64,000 nt of DNA from Bacillus sp. NEB1478 (GTDB taxonomy: Bacteria; Bacillota; Bacilli; Bacillales; Fictibacillaceae), in the NCBI RefSeq assembly GCF_031582965.1, contig NZ_CP134049.1, positions 3,472,001 through 3,536,000 on the forward strand, in the 5' to 3' direction. Position numbers and translations under genes: made by a program. How positions within the stretch are numbered: the first letter of the stretch is position 1; each line of letters begins with the position of its first letter. The notes beneath the pieces are model-generated. The model was given only the letters and a program-made list of their open reading frames with translations. It made no database searches and was not told the origin of the DNA. Positions 52,364 through 61,088 of the stretch are shown piece by piece.

Positions 52364-52495
52364 TGATTAACAAATAATGAGCTTATGTGTAGTTATGGTT
52401 GATTTATGTTGGTTTAGGAGAGGTTAATGTAGATTCAGGAGGTTTTTATAAGGATTCGCAAGCTGTTTATGTGGCATCACAGCACATTTATGTGG
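52364..52495 (-). repeat. Phased word array E (CCACATAAA on minus strand, 6 units)
   Basis: On the plus strand TTTATGTGG or a near match starts at 52382 (CTTATGTGT), 52403 (TTTATGTTG), 52424 (TTAATGTAG), 52445 (TTTATAAGG), 52466 and 52487, exactly 21 bases apart every time. Read on the minus strand the word is CCACATAAA. The unit at 52390 runs into GCTCATTATTTGTTAATC (about 52382-52364), a weaker match to the end motif of array F (shared CATTATT) at the same distance from the CCAC position. It lies in the 429-base gap between xpaC and the symporter gene; the rest of that gap holds only the terminator. Confidence 0.78.
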
Positions 52496-52552
52496 ATCCG
52501 AGTTAATTCTTAATAAATAATGAACCGCAAAACAACTCTAAACAATAAGAAA

Positions 52553-52601
52553 AAGGCTGTCACCAAAAAGTCCTTTAAATGAACTTCTGGAAAACAGCCT
52601 T
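52553..52601 (-). terminator. Terminator of the symporter operon
   Basis: AAGGCTGT/ACAGCCTT outer stem with a long inner part, followed by TTTTTCTTATTG on the minus strand, nine bases after the stop at 52610. Confidence 0.82.
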
Positions 52602-52609
52602 ATTTTTCG

Positions 52610-54082
52610 TTATGCAGTTTCCGTTTTACGGCTCGTAACAGCTACTGGTTTTGTTACTAAGCTCACAACGACAAGGACAACTACATTAATGATCATGGCA
52701 ATGATTCCTACGTTAAAGTCTTTTATCGCTTGAGGCAGGAACGGGAGCAAAGAGCCTACAGTCGAGCCGGAGATAGTAATGTACGCGACAGTTGCTACTC
52801 CTGTAATAATACCAGCAAACGCACCTTGTTTTGTCACAAAGTTTCTTTTCGTTAAGCTAAGCACTAATGTTGGGAATAGCTGTGTTACAAGACTGTACCC
52901 CATCAAAAGAAGTGTAACGAGTGTGTTTCCGCCTTTAAAAGTAAAAAATACGGCAATCAATGCTACAACGGGAACAAGATATTTAGCTGTATTCGCTACT
53001 TGTTGATCACTGATTTTCGGATTCAATACTTGATAAATATTTTTCGCTAATAGTGTCGCCGCAGCCATTAATATCATAGAACCCGGAACAAGAGCAGTTA
53101 AAATTCCAGCAGCACCAATAATTCCAACGACCCATGGATCAAAGGTTTGAATTGAAATTCTTAAAAGAGCCAAATCACCAGCAGGGCCTTCCAAACCTGG
53201 AACCTGAAGAATGGCTGCAAAACCAACAAAGAAGACAAATACAAGAATTAATTGATAAATTGGCATGAAGATTGCATTTTTTCGAAAGACTTTTTCGTTT
53301 TGCGCTGAATAAACAGAACCAAATGTATGTGGCCACATATAGAATCCAAGTGCCGTTAGAAGAACTGTCGTCACGAACCATGATGGACTCATTCCTGTTG
53401 AAGGAAGAGCAAGGAAACCTGGTTTGGCTGCTTCAACAGCCTCAAACATCGGTTGAAAGCCTCCATAATAGTGAACCGGCAAATAGATTCCTAGAAATAA
53501 AACAACGACTAGAATCAAAATATCCTTTGCGACAGCCGTCCAAGCAGATCCGTGAATACCAGATACCATTACATAAACTGTGACAACGGTTAATCCGATC
53601 CAGATGGCAACAGTAGGAGAGATCGTTCCATAAGATGCTTCGGATACAATTATACCTAGTCCCTTTAGTTGTAGAACAAAATAAGGAATCATAGCAACAA
53701 CACCAACTAAAGATACGAGTATCCCTAAATATGGACTTTTGTATTTACTAACAAAAAAATCAGATTGTGATAAAAGTTTGTTATCCTTTGCATAACGCCA
53801 GATTTTTGGAAGTAAAAAGTAAGACATAATATAGGCAAGACATCCATAACCAATAATGTAAAACGTTGGTCCGCCTTTTCCATATGCCCATCCACTTCCT
53901 CCAAGGAACGTAAACGTTGTATAGATCTCTCCAGCCATAAGCAGAAACACAAAGATGGTTCCAAATCCTCTGCCACCAACTGTCCACTGCTCAAGATCCA
54001 TATCTTTCCCTTTCTTCGCTCGGATTCCCAAGTAGATCGACATGACCATAACAGCAAATATAATGATTAGTGCTGAATTCAT
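52610..54082 (-). CDS. Sodium:solute symporter family transporter (YhjB-like)
   Basis: 490-residue membrane transporter with about 13 helices. SSS family features are EQWTVGGRGFGTIFVFLLMA (about residues 31-50) and AAGILTALVPGSMILMAAATLLA (about 318-340, here ALVPGSMILMAAATLLA). It matches B. subtilis YhjB in length and, like it, pairs with a 67-residue DUF3311 protein whose stop overlaps its start by four bases. Located last in an operon with two hydrolases that act on amides or carbamoyl amino acids, so the substrate is probably a related organic acid, amino acid or ureide. Confidence 0.86.
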   Translation of the reverse strand: MNSALIIIFAVMVMSIYLGIRAKKGKDMDLEQWTVGGRGFGTIFVFLLMAGEIYTTFTFLGGSGWAYGKGGPTFYIIGYGCLAYIMSYFLLPKIWRYAKDNKLLSQSDFFVSKYKSPYLGILVSLVGVVAMIPYFVLQLKGLGIIVSEASYGTISPTVAIWIGLTVVTVYVMVSGIHGSAWTAVAKDILILVVVLFLGIYLPVHYYGGFQPMFEAVEAAKPGFLALPSTGMSPSWFVTTVLLTALGFYMWPHTFGSVYSAQNEKVFRKNAIFMPIYQLILVFVFFVGFAAILQVPGLEGPAGDLALLRISIQTFDPWVVGIIGAAGILTALVPGSMILMAAATLLAKNIYQVLNPKISDQQVANTAKYLVPVVALIAVFFTFKGGNTLVTLLLMGYSLVTQLFPTLVLSLTKRNFVTKQGAFAGIITGVATVAYITISGSTVGSLLPFLPQAIKDFNVGIIAMIINVVVLVVVSLVTKPVAVTSRKTETA

Positions 54083-54282
54083 TGCGCTTCACCTTCCTTA
54101 TTTTTCGGATCGAGTTTGTAGATGATCGTCATTAGAACCGTAGTGATAACAACCCAAATGACACAATAAGCGAGCAAAAAGGGCATTCCGAAAAGATAAG
54201 GAGTGACTTTATTGGCAAAATAAGTTCCGACTAATAGTCCAGCAAATGGTATCAAAGCTAACAATTTTATTAGTATATTCAT
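54079..54282 (-). CDS. DUF3311 small membrane protein (YhjC-like)
   Basis: 67-residue protein with two membrane helices (about residues 4-22 and 33-55) and a short charged C-terminus (KLDPKNKEGEAQ). It matches the DUF3311 family, which is almost always encoded directly before a sodium:solute symporter, and here its stop overlaps the symporter start (ATGA). It is likely a small subunit or assembly factor of that carrier. GGGAGG-like site before the ATG. Confidence 0.85.
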   Translation of the reverse strand: MNILIKLLALIPFAGLLVGTYFANKVTPYLFGMPFLLAYCVIWVVITTVLMTIIYKLDPKNKEGEAQ

Positions 54283-54303
54283 CCCCTAAACCTCCCAAGT
54301 GTT

Positions 54304-55488
54304 CTATTGATCTAACAATTTAAAAGCGCCATGAACGAAAATACGAACCCCTTTTTCCAAGGCATCTTCATCGATTTCAAACCTTGCATGGTGATGTGGA
54401 TATACTGCGCCTTTTTCCTTATTACCTGCACCAATATAAAAGAAAGTTCCTTGAGCCTTTTGCTGGTAAGCTGAAAAATCTTCACCACCCATATTCGGTT
54501 TCATTCGATCAAGCGTTTCTTCCCCATAAACTTCAAGTATCGTATTCTCAATAACTTCTGTTACTTTATGGTCATTAATTACAGGGCGATATCCAAATTC
54601 ATAGCTAAATTCATAGTCACCTCCATGTGCCTCCGTGATCCCCTTTACAACACGCTCCATCATTTTCGGAACGTTCTGTCGTATATTTGAATCAAAACTG
54701 CGAACAGTACCCAAAATTTCTACAGAACCAGGAATTACATTATGGGTAGTCCCACCTGTAAATTTCGTAACGGATACAACAAGCTGTTCAAGTGGGTCTG
54801 TATTTCTAGAAACAATGTGTTGAAGGTTTGTCACGATTTGTGAAGCAATGGCAATAGAATCAACCGTTTGATGCGGGAGTGCTGCATGGCCCCCTTTTCC
54901 TTTCACAGTAATATAAAATGTATCTGGCGCTGCCATCATTGGTCCATAGACTACTCCAATTTTCCCAATCGGCATTGGTGCCCATAAATGTGCTCCGATA
55001 ACAGAGTCGACCCCCTCCATTACTCCTGCTTGAACCATTTCCTCTGCTCCGCCTGGATACAATTCTTCTGCGTGTTGAAAAAGGAGTCTGATTTCACCTT
55101 GAATATCTTCTTTTAATCCTGATAATACTTTTGCGGCACCTAGAAGCATGGCTGTATGTCCATCATGTCCGCAAGCATGCATTACTCCGGGATTCTTAGA
55201 GGCATATTCACTTAAATTCTCCTCTTGAATCGGAAGGGCATCCATATCTGCTCGAATCGCTATAATTTTTCCGGGACGTTTACCAATAATTCTTCCTACA
55301 ACACTTGTTTTTGTTGGGCGTGAAAGTTCAATACCGTCAAATGAGTCTAATGTTTCATATATAAATTGGGAGGTATTTTCCTCATGGAAGGATAATTCAG
55401 GATTCTCATGCAGGTAACGTCTCCATTTGGTTACTTGTTCAGACACCTCGTCGACTAAATGATCAAATGTTTTCGTCTTTACTGTCAT
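54304..55488 (-). CDS. M20 family amidohydrolase
   Basis: 394-residue zinc-dependent amidohydrolase from the ATG at 55488 (AAAGGAGAGG upstream; an ATG at 55506 is part of that site). M20D features include IRADMDALPIQEE (about residues 73-85), MHACGHDGHTAMLLGAAKVL (about 98-117) with metal His and Asp, and FQHAEELYPGGAEEMV (about 131-146) with the catalytic Glu. Relatives cleave N-acyl amino acids, p-aminobenzoyl-glutamate or indole-acetyl amino acids. It lies between the carbamoylase gene (23 bases) and the symporter genes, so it probably works on the same class of compounds. Confidence 0.88.
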   Translation of the reverse strand: MTVKTKTFDHLVDEVSEQVTKWRRYLHENPELSFHEENTSQFIYETLDSFDGIELSRPTKTSVVGRIIGKRPGKIIAIRADMDALPIQEENLSEYASKNPGVMHACGHDGHTAMLLGAAKVLSGLKEDIQGEIRLLFQHAEELYPGGAEEMVQAGVMEGVDSVIGAHLWAPMPIGKIGVVYGPMMAAPDTFYITVKGKGGHAALPHQTVDSIAIASQIVTNLQHIVSRNTDPLEQLVVSVTKFTGGTTHNVIPGSVEILGTVRSFDSNIRQNVPKMMERVVKGITEAHGGDYEFSYEFGYRPVINDHKVTEVIENTILEVYGEETLDRMKPNMGGEDFSAYQQKAQGTFFYIGAGNKEKGAVYPHHHARFEIDEDALEKGVRIFVHGAFKLLDQ

Positions 55489-55511
55489 CTTCACCTCTCC
55501 TTTCATATTTG

Positions 55512-56813
55512 TTACTCCGATACTAAAGACTCAATTGCACTTTTTAATACATGGATTGCCTGTACGCAATCATCAAGCGTGGTCCATTCTTTAGGACTAT
55601 GGCTGATACCGTTTTTGCTTCTTACAAAAATCATGGCTGAAGGTACATTGCGACCCAAAACCATCGTGTCATGTGCGGCACCACTTGGCAGCAGAACAGG
55701 TTTGATTCCGAGTTTCTTTACGTTTTCGATAAGTATATTTTGCATCGTTTCATCAATCGGTACAGGAGATACATTTAAAGTCTGTTCAAAGTCCACCTTG
55801 ATCTTATGGAGATCACCAATTTCAACAGCCTTTCTCTTAATTAAATCCGTTAATGAATCGAGTGTATGCTGTTGAATATCACGTATATCTACATAGAGCT
55901 CTACTTTTTCAGAAATAACATTTACACCATTCGGATAAACGTGTAGTTTCCCCACAGTTGCAACAGCTGTCCTGCTCACTTGCTGAGGCAGCAGGCTCAC
56001 ATGTCCAATAAAGTCACTTGCTGCAATTAAAGCGTCACTTCGATCGTTCATCGGAGTATTTCCTGCATGGCCTGATTCTCCATGAAATGTAATTCTCAGC
56101 CAAGATGGTCCTGCGATTCCTGAAACAATTCCAACCGGAACGTTCTGTTTTTCAAGTATTTTCCCTTGCTCAATATGAATTTCTACAAATGCTTTTATTT
56201 TTTTTAAGTCTCGTTTAGTATTCATAAAGCTTTGGAGTGTCAGTCCATCACTCTCAATGACTTTTTGAAAAGGATCGCCATTTGAGTCTTTTTTTTGTTC
56301 TTCTTCTTTCATGTCGAGTTCGCCACAGAAAGCTCGGCTCCCTCTTAACCCTCCGTTGAATCTTGATCCTTCTTCATCTGAAAAAATAACGACTTCATAT
56401 GATCTCTTTGGTTTATATCCTGCTGCATTCCAAGCTTCTACAACCTCAAGAGCTGCAATGACCCCCAGTGGACCATCGAAGTGACCACCGTTAGGTACAC
56501 TATCAACATGTGAACCCGAAAGTACTGTTGAATTTGGATTATCCCCCTCCAATCGTCCGAATATATTTCCTGCTCCATCCTCCTTAACTTTTAGACCAGC
56601 ATTTTCCATCCAGCTTTTCACAAGTTCTTTTGCCATTCTTTCCTCTTTAGAAAAGCCGATCCGATTGGAACCATTGTCTTCAGTTAATCCTATTTTTGAT
56701 ATCTCGTTTAAGCGCTCTGCTATCCTCTCACCCGAGATTCCTGAGTGATCCAGTTCTATGTTGTAACTTTTGAGCAGTCTTTCTTTAATGATATTTGTTT
56801 CCGTTGCAAGCAT
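55512..56813 (-). CDS. Zn-dependent hydantoinase/carbamoylase family amidase
   Basis: 433-residue M20-type enzyme of the AmaB/allantoate amidohydrolase group. Key motifs are GSHVDSVPNGGHFDGPLGV (about residues 88-106; metal His and Asp), FSDEEGSRFNGGLRGSRAF (about 128-146; catalytic and metal Glu) and HIEQGKILE near residue 202, with a late metal-site His in SGAAHDTMVLGR near 390. These enzymes remove the carbamoyl group from N-carbamoyl amino acids or ureides such as allantoate. First gene of the operon, ATG behind AAGGGGGC. The adjacent PucR-type regulator fits a ureide or amide catabolic operon; the exact substrate is not determined. Confidence 0.88.
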   Translation of the reverse strand: MLATETNIIKERLLKSYNIELDHSGISGERIAERLNEISKIGLTEDNGSNRIGFSKEERMAKELVKSWMENAGLKVKEDGAGNIFGRLEGDNPNSTVLSGSHVDSVPNGGHFDGPLGVIAALEVVEAWNAAGYKPKRSYEVVIFSDEEGSRFNGGLRGSRAFCGELDMKEEEQKKDSNGDPFQKVIESDGLTLQSFMNTKRDLKKIKAFVEIHIEQGKILEKQNVPVGIVSGIAGPSWLRITFHGESGHAGNTPMNDRSDALIAASDFIGHVSLLPQQVSRTAVATVGKLHVYPNGVNVISEKVELYVDIRDIQQHTLDSLTDLIKRKAVEIGDLHKIKVDFEQTLNVSPVPIDETMQNILIENVKKLGIKPVLLPSGAAHDTMVLGRNVPSAMIFVRSKNGISHSPKEWTTLDDCVQAIHVLKSAIESLVSE

Positions 56814-56892
56814 GTACTGCCCCCTTGTAAAATATCTTGTCTTAATTATAAAAGTATAGAATAGTCAGTATATTTTGAAAATATAAAAAAGA

Positions 56893-56918
56893 GACAAATA
56901 GAATCTGTTCTATTTGTC
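56893..56918 (-). terminator. Terminator of the PucR-type regulator gene
   Basis: GACAAATAGA/TCTATTTGTC stem followed by CTTTTTTATAT on the minus strand, nine bases after the stop at 56927; separates the regulator from the operon it probably controls. Confidence 0.9.
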
Positions 56919-56926
56919 CAAATCAG

Positions 56927-58693
56927 CTAATTATTCAATTTTAAATATTTATCAAGATAAATGGCTAACTGCAGTTCAAATAATTCTTTTCCCTGAAGCT
57001 TATCCATTTTTAGAATTCCCTTTATCTTTTGTAACCGGTATTTTATCGTATTTAAATGTACAAAGCTTTTCGCAGCCGTTAGCGTCATGTTTTGTTGGCA
57101 CTCAAGAAAAGTGTTTAATGTTTTAACTAGATCTGTATCATGCTCTTCATCATAGATGATAAGAGGGCCGAGGAGATCCATAGTATAATCCTTCAGTTCC
57201 TCTCGATCATGTTTTAAGAAAAGGCGATAGATGCCCAGCTCCTGATAAGAAAAAACAACATCACCACTATTATGCATCTTAAGAAATTCGACACATCTAA
57301 TCGCATCACGATTAGAACTGCCTATTTCATTTAGCCTATTAAAAACTCTCCCTATACCAACATGAAATACGAAAGAAGTCATTTCTTTTAACATGTGGTT
57401 GATGGTCGAAAAAAAATCAGAAAGCATCTGGATCACTTTATCTTCTTCTTTTTTATTATGAATAATTACAAGAATATCGTATTCCATATTCCGATCGAGC
57501 ATTAACACTTTATACTCTAGCTTTTGCAGTTCACGGTACAGAAGACGATTAAACAATTGCCTTTTGCTGCTTAACTCTTGGAAAGGGAGCAACTGATTCG
57601 AAATTTGGATATTAACACATAAATATTTATTTTTATTTGAAATGCCTACAATATTTCGTTGTGGTTGAGTAAATGAATCCAATTTATGATTAAGGAGTTG
57701 TTCTAACAGGTACCCTTCATATTTATAAAGGTCAGACAACATTCTTTCTTGTCCCATTAATTCTAGTGCGAAAATATTGTTAGCAAGATCGATTGCAATC
57801 TCATCAAGAGAATCCAGGTTATCTTTCATTTCACCGAATATAGCAATTACCCCGATAACTACTTTATCCGTTTTAATCGGAAAAAGAAAAATTGAACCTC
57901 GATTAATCTGCTCATGCATTATCGGATAACCTTGAATTATTTTATTAAAAAGAGATGAATGCTCTTTAGCCGCGTTTATCCCATGTTGTTTGGCGTCGGT
58001 TGATGATGCGACAGTAAAATCCAAAAATTCATTGAATAAGCATACGTCCCGGTTAATTAATTTGGCAAGGGTCTCAGATACCTTTTCTAATCCTTGTTGA
58101 GAGATAGAAGCTTGTGCAAGTTCATAATGTATCTGTTTTGATCGTTCTTGTTGTGAAAATAAAGTTGCATTTTCGATAGCAATTGAAGCCTGATTTGCGA
58201 AAGTCTCTAAGATAAGCAAATCCTGCTGATCAAAAAGCATATCCTCTGAGAAGCTGTCAATTGTTAAAACCCCTAGACAGCCTTCCTTGGAAAGCAGAGG
58301 TGCACAAATTGTGCTTTTCGGAAAGTGGTGTAATGTACGTAGAGCCCTATGAAAGTTTTCTTGATTTCCAGGTTGAATGTTTTCCATACCTTTTGTCGTA
58401 TCATTAATGTGACTGAAGATCTGCGCTTTTCGTGTAGTGAAGGTTTTCCCTGTCATTCCTTCGTCAAGATTTAGTTCTATATGCTGCATGTACTCTTGGT
58501 CAAATCCGATACACTTATTGATTACTAGTTTTTCTCGTTTTTTGTCATAAATAAATAAGATTACAGCCTCAGCTCCATCTATTACATTTAGAACTTCACT
58601 AATGAGTTTATCTAGCACAATGTCCAAATCCAGAGTAGATGTAAGAACGCGGGCCGCATTTATTAAACTCACTAACTGTTTTTCAGATCTCAT
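56927..58693 (-). CDS. GAF domain PucR/CdaR-type transcriptional regulator
   Basis: 588-residue activator from the ATG at 58693 (AGAGGTGG upstream). An N-terminal GAF domain (about residues 10-170: LDKLISEVLNVIDGAEAVIL, ICAPLLSKEGCLGVLTID) senses a small ligand. A central GGDEF-like CdaR region follows, and the C-terminal PucR helix-turn-helix is visible as TLTAAKSFVHLNTIKYRLQK (about residues 556-575). This class activates purine, ureide or sugar-acid catabolism. It is transcribed in the same direction as, and just upstream of, the carbamoylase-amidohydrolase-symporter operon, its likely target. Confidence 0.86.
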   Translation of the reverse strand: MRSEKQLVSLINAARVLTSTLDLDIVLDKLISEVLNVIDGAEAVILFIYDKKREKLVINKCIGFDQEYMQHIELNLDEGMTGKTFTTRKAQIFSHINDTTKGMENIQPGNQENFHRALRTLHHFPKSTICAPLLSKEGCLGVLTIDSFSEDMLFDQQDLLILETFANQASIAIENATLFSQQERSKQIHYELAQASISQQGLEKVSETLAKLINRDVCLFNEFLDFTVASSTDAKQHGINAAKEHSSLFNKIIQGYPIMHEQINRGSIFLFPIKTDKVVIGVIAIFGEMKDNLDSLDEIAIDLANNIFALELMGQERMLSDLYKYEGYLLEQLLNHKLDSFTQPQRNIVGISNKNKYLCVNIQISNQLLPFQELSSKRQLFNRLLYRELQKLEYKVLMLDRNMEYDILVIIHNKKEEDKVIQMLSDFFSTINHMLKEMTSFVFHVGIGRVFNRLNEIGSSNRDAIRCVEFLKMHNSGDVVFSYQELGIYRLFLKHDREELKDYTMDLLGPLIIYDEEHDTDLVKTLNTFLECQQNMTLTAAKSFVHLNTIKYRLQKIKGILKMDKLQGKELFELQLAIYLDKYLKLNN

Positions 58694-58801
58694 TAGCCCC
58701 ACCTCTTTTACAATTCATTTGTTTCTCATTATAAAGAATTTAGATTGATAAGTGGGTACCAATTTTTGTAGTCAATTATGTACGCATAAACAAAACAAAG
58801 A

Positions 58802-58832
58802 CGCTGAATATGTGTACCATACATAGACAGCG
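58802..58832. terminator. Hairpin downstream of the triple repeat
   Basis: CGCTG/CAGCG outer stem with inner ATGT/ACAT pairing; on the minus strand CTTTGTTTTGTTT follows. It could end a minus-strand transcript coming from the 59-kb repeat region, because no gene ends here. Confidence 0.55.
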
Positions 58833-58991
58833 CCTTTAACTTAAATTAACCTTATTCACTTATACGTTCTTTCCTTTCTTACTAATACACATGTGCTAGC
58901 TACTTTTTAAATAACTAGACTTCAATTAATTGTCACTCGTTTCAATCAATTGCCTTGCATTAGAATAAATTTTCATTTTCCTCGGTAAATT

Positions 58992-59345
58992 CCCACATAC
59001 TCACATATTGCGAAAATAGTTTTCACCGACTATTCTCTTTTGCAACATGATCCTAGTATGTTTCGCTCACATACGTCATTGGAATCTAACCTTTCATTAA
59101 GTGTTTCACGTGTCCCCACATATCCACACATCTCGAAACCAGTTTTCACGGGCTGATTTCTACCTGGATGTGATTATAATATGCTTCGCTTACGTGTGTC
59201 ATTGGAATCACCCTCTTTCACTGAGAGTTGCTGCGTGTCCCCGCATACCCACACATCTCGAAATCAGTTATCACGGGCTGACTTCTAACTGGATGTGATG
59301 TTGATATGCTTCGCTTACCTATTTCACTGGAATCACGCCTTCCTT
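58992..59345. repeat. Three tandem copies of a structured 123-125 base repeat
   Basis: Copies start at about 58992, 59115 and 59240. Shared landmarks are TCCC(C)RCATA at the start, a hairpin with 8-base arms (GAAAATAG/CTATTCTC, GAAACCAG/CTGATTTC, GAAATCAG/CTGACTTC in copies 1 to 3) around a TCACSG loop, then GTATG or ATATG, TTCGCT, and CATTGGAATC or CACTGGAATC. The arm bases differ between copies but mostly still pair, which suggests selection on structure. The middle and third copies are the most similar. No protein is expected; the short frame at 59101-59298 is repeat sequence. The remaining DNA from 58694 to 59611 is AT-rich with no other feature seen. Confidence 0.8.
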
Positions 59346-59611
59346 TTAATGAAGTTTGTGTTTCATTTGTTAACTATACTTTAACTTATTCTAAAGATTA
59401 TTCAAATATTCAGAATAATCAATATTATGTGATTTAAGGTGCTTTTATTCCACTTATTAGACTCGTCCTTTTTTTTTCGTACAATTCCTTTATATTTCAT
59501 CATATTTCAACAATCTAATAATTAAATACATTTTAGGCATTCACCTATTCCGACCTGTTTACATAGACTGTTTGAGAAATACACCTTATTTTCGGAAGGA
59601 GTGTTTTTAAT

Positions 59612-60712
59612 TTGGCAGGAAAAATATTAAATTATTATGCTGGCGGAAATACTGCAAGAGGGTTCCATAATTTATTTGAATCCAATCTTAGCGGACTGGA
59701 ACGATTGTTTATTTTAAAAGGCGGACCGGGAACTGGCAAGTCTACATTGATGAAGGCAATCGGAAAAAAGTGGAACGATATCGGATACGATGTGGAATAC
59801 ATTCACTGTGCATCTGACAACGGCTCGATCGATGGTGTTATTTTACGCGGCCTGAAAGTTGGAATCGTTGACGGAACTTCTCCACACGTTATTGAACCTA
59901 AAGCTCCAGGTGCATTAGAAGAATACGTTAACCTCGGTGCGGCGTGGGATTCTGTGCTGCTCGCAGAAAAAAAGGATGAGATTCTGCAGCTATCTGAATC
60001 GATTTCCGATGATTTTGCGCGGGCTTATTCCATTTTTCACGAAGCTCTTCTCGTCCATGACGAATGGGAAAAGATTTATATCGAAAGTATGGATTACAGC
60101 AAAGCCGATGAACTTACTGATGAATTGATAAGCACTTTTTTTGCGAAAAAAGTAAACCGGCAAGCAAATGTTTTTCATCGCTTTTTAGGTGCTGCAACTC
60201 CTAAAGGAGCTGTCGATCATGTGCCGAATTTAACCGAAGGCTTGAAGGAACGTTTTTTTATAAAAGGACGGCCGGGCTCAGGCAAGTCTACGTTATTGAA
60301 AAAACTCGCTGCTAAGGCAGAGGAATCTGGTTATGATGTTGAAGTTTATCATTGTGGTTTCGATCCAAACAGTCTGGATATGATTATTGTCAGAGAGCTG
60401 GGCTTTGCGATTTTCGACAGTACGGCACCACATGAGTACTTCCCTGAACGTGCTGGCGATACGATCATCGACATGTACGCAAAAACAATCACACCTGGCA
60501 CAGACGAAAAACATGCTGCCGAGCTGAAAAACATCAGTGGCCGTTACTCAGATAAAATGAAAGAAGCCATCAGCTTTTTAGCAAAGGCTAAGCGAAAGCA
60601 CGATGATTTAGAAAACTACTATATCGGTGCGATGGACTTTAGTAAAATTTCTGAGATTCAAGAACAGGTAGATCAAGAAATTGAAAAGCTGGCAGTTGCA
60701 AGGCAAAAATAA
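59612..60712 (+). CDS. Tandem P-loop ATPase (PRK06851-like)
   Basis: 366-residue cytoplasmic protein made of two similar halves. Half 1 has ILKGGPGTGKSTLMKAIGKK (about residues 34-53) and YDVEYIHCASDNGSIDGVIL; half 2 has FIKGRPGSGKSTLLKKLAAK (about 218-237) and YDVEVYHCGFDPNSLDMIIV. Both halves then have a (D/A)(G/S)T(S/A)PH motif. The internal duplication is clear by eye. The family is common in Bacillus and uncharacterised. The start is a TTG at 59612 with GGAAGGAG about 11 bases upstream. Single gene following the long non-coding stretch. Confidence 0.85.
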   Translation: MAGKILNYYAGGNTARGFHNLFESNLSGLERLFILKGGPGTGKSTLMKAIGKKWNDIGYDVEYIHCASDNGSIDGVILRGLKVGIVDGTSPHVIEPKAPGALEEYVNLGAAWDSVLLAEKKDEILQLSESISDDFARAYSIFHEALLVHDEWEKIYIESMDYSKADELTDELISTFFAKKVNRQANVFHRFLGAATPKGAVDHVPNLTEGLKERFFIKGRPGSGKSTLLKKLAAKAEESGYDVEVYHCGFDPNSLDMIIVRELGFAIFDSTAPHEYFPERAGDTIIDMYAKTITPGTDEKHAAELKNISGRYSDKMKEAISFLAKAKRKHDDLENYYIGAMDFSKISEIQEQVDQEIEKLAVARQK

Positions 60713-60814
60713 TTATTTAATAAGCAGCCGTCATTGCTTATAAGTAGTTCCGTTTCCTTGGAGAAACACTGCAACCTTTTATAAGATAATAACAATAAAA
60801 TTGCATAACAAATA

Positions 60815-60868
60815 GCACCCTGAATAACGACTTGACAATAAATAATGTCATCGTGCGAGTTAGGGTGC
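60815..60868 (+). terminator. Terminator after the tandem P-loop ATPase gene
   Basis: GCACCCT/AGGGTGC outer stem with inner TTGACA/TGTCA pairing, followed by TTTTTTAC. The gap 60713-61088 otherwise holds no feature I can support. Confidence 0.8.
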
Positions 60869-61088
60869 TTTTTTACTTGTTATTTGAGATGTGATTTTAT
60901 ACTATTCCTAGAAAACTCAAGGATTTATAACATTATGTGGTGAAATATACTTAATGATTATGAAAATTCAGTTCTTCAATTAGCGGCGCAGGTTAGCTTA
61001 AAAAATCTATATAATTATGGATTTGCAAGAAGTCAGTGTTAATGGATAATAAAGTTTTTTATATACAAAAAAGTAGGGTGATAAGTCA

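Noticed and set aside
59101..59298. 65-codon open frame in the 59-kb region
   Set aside because: It reads through repeat copies 2 and 3 without a ribosome-binding site; the frame is a by-product of the tandem repeat.
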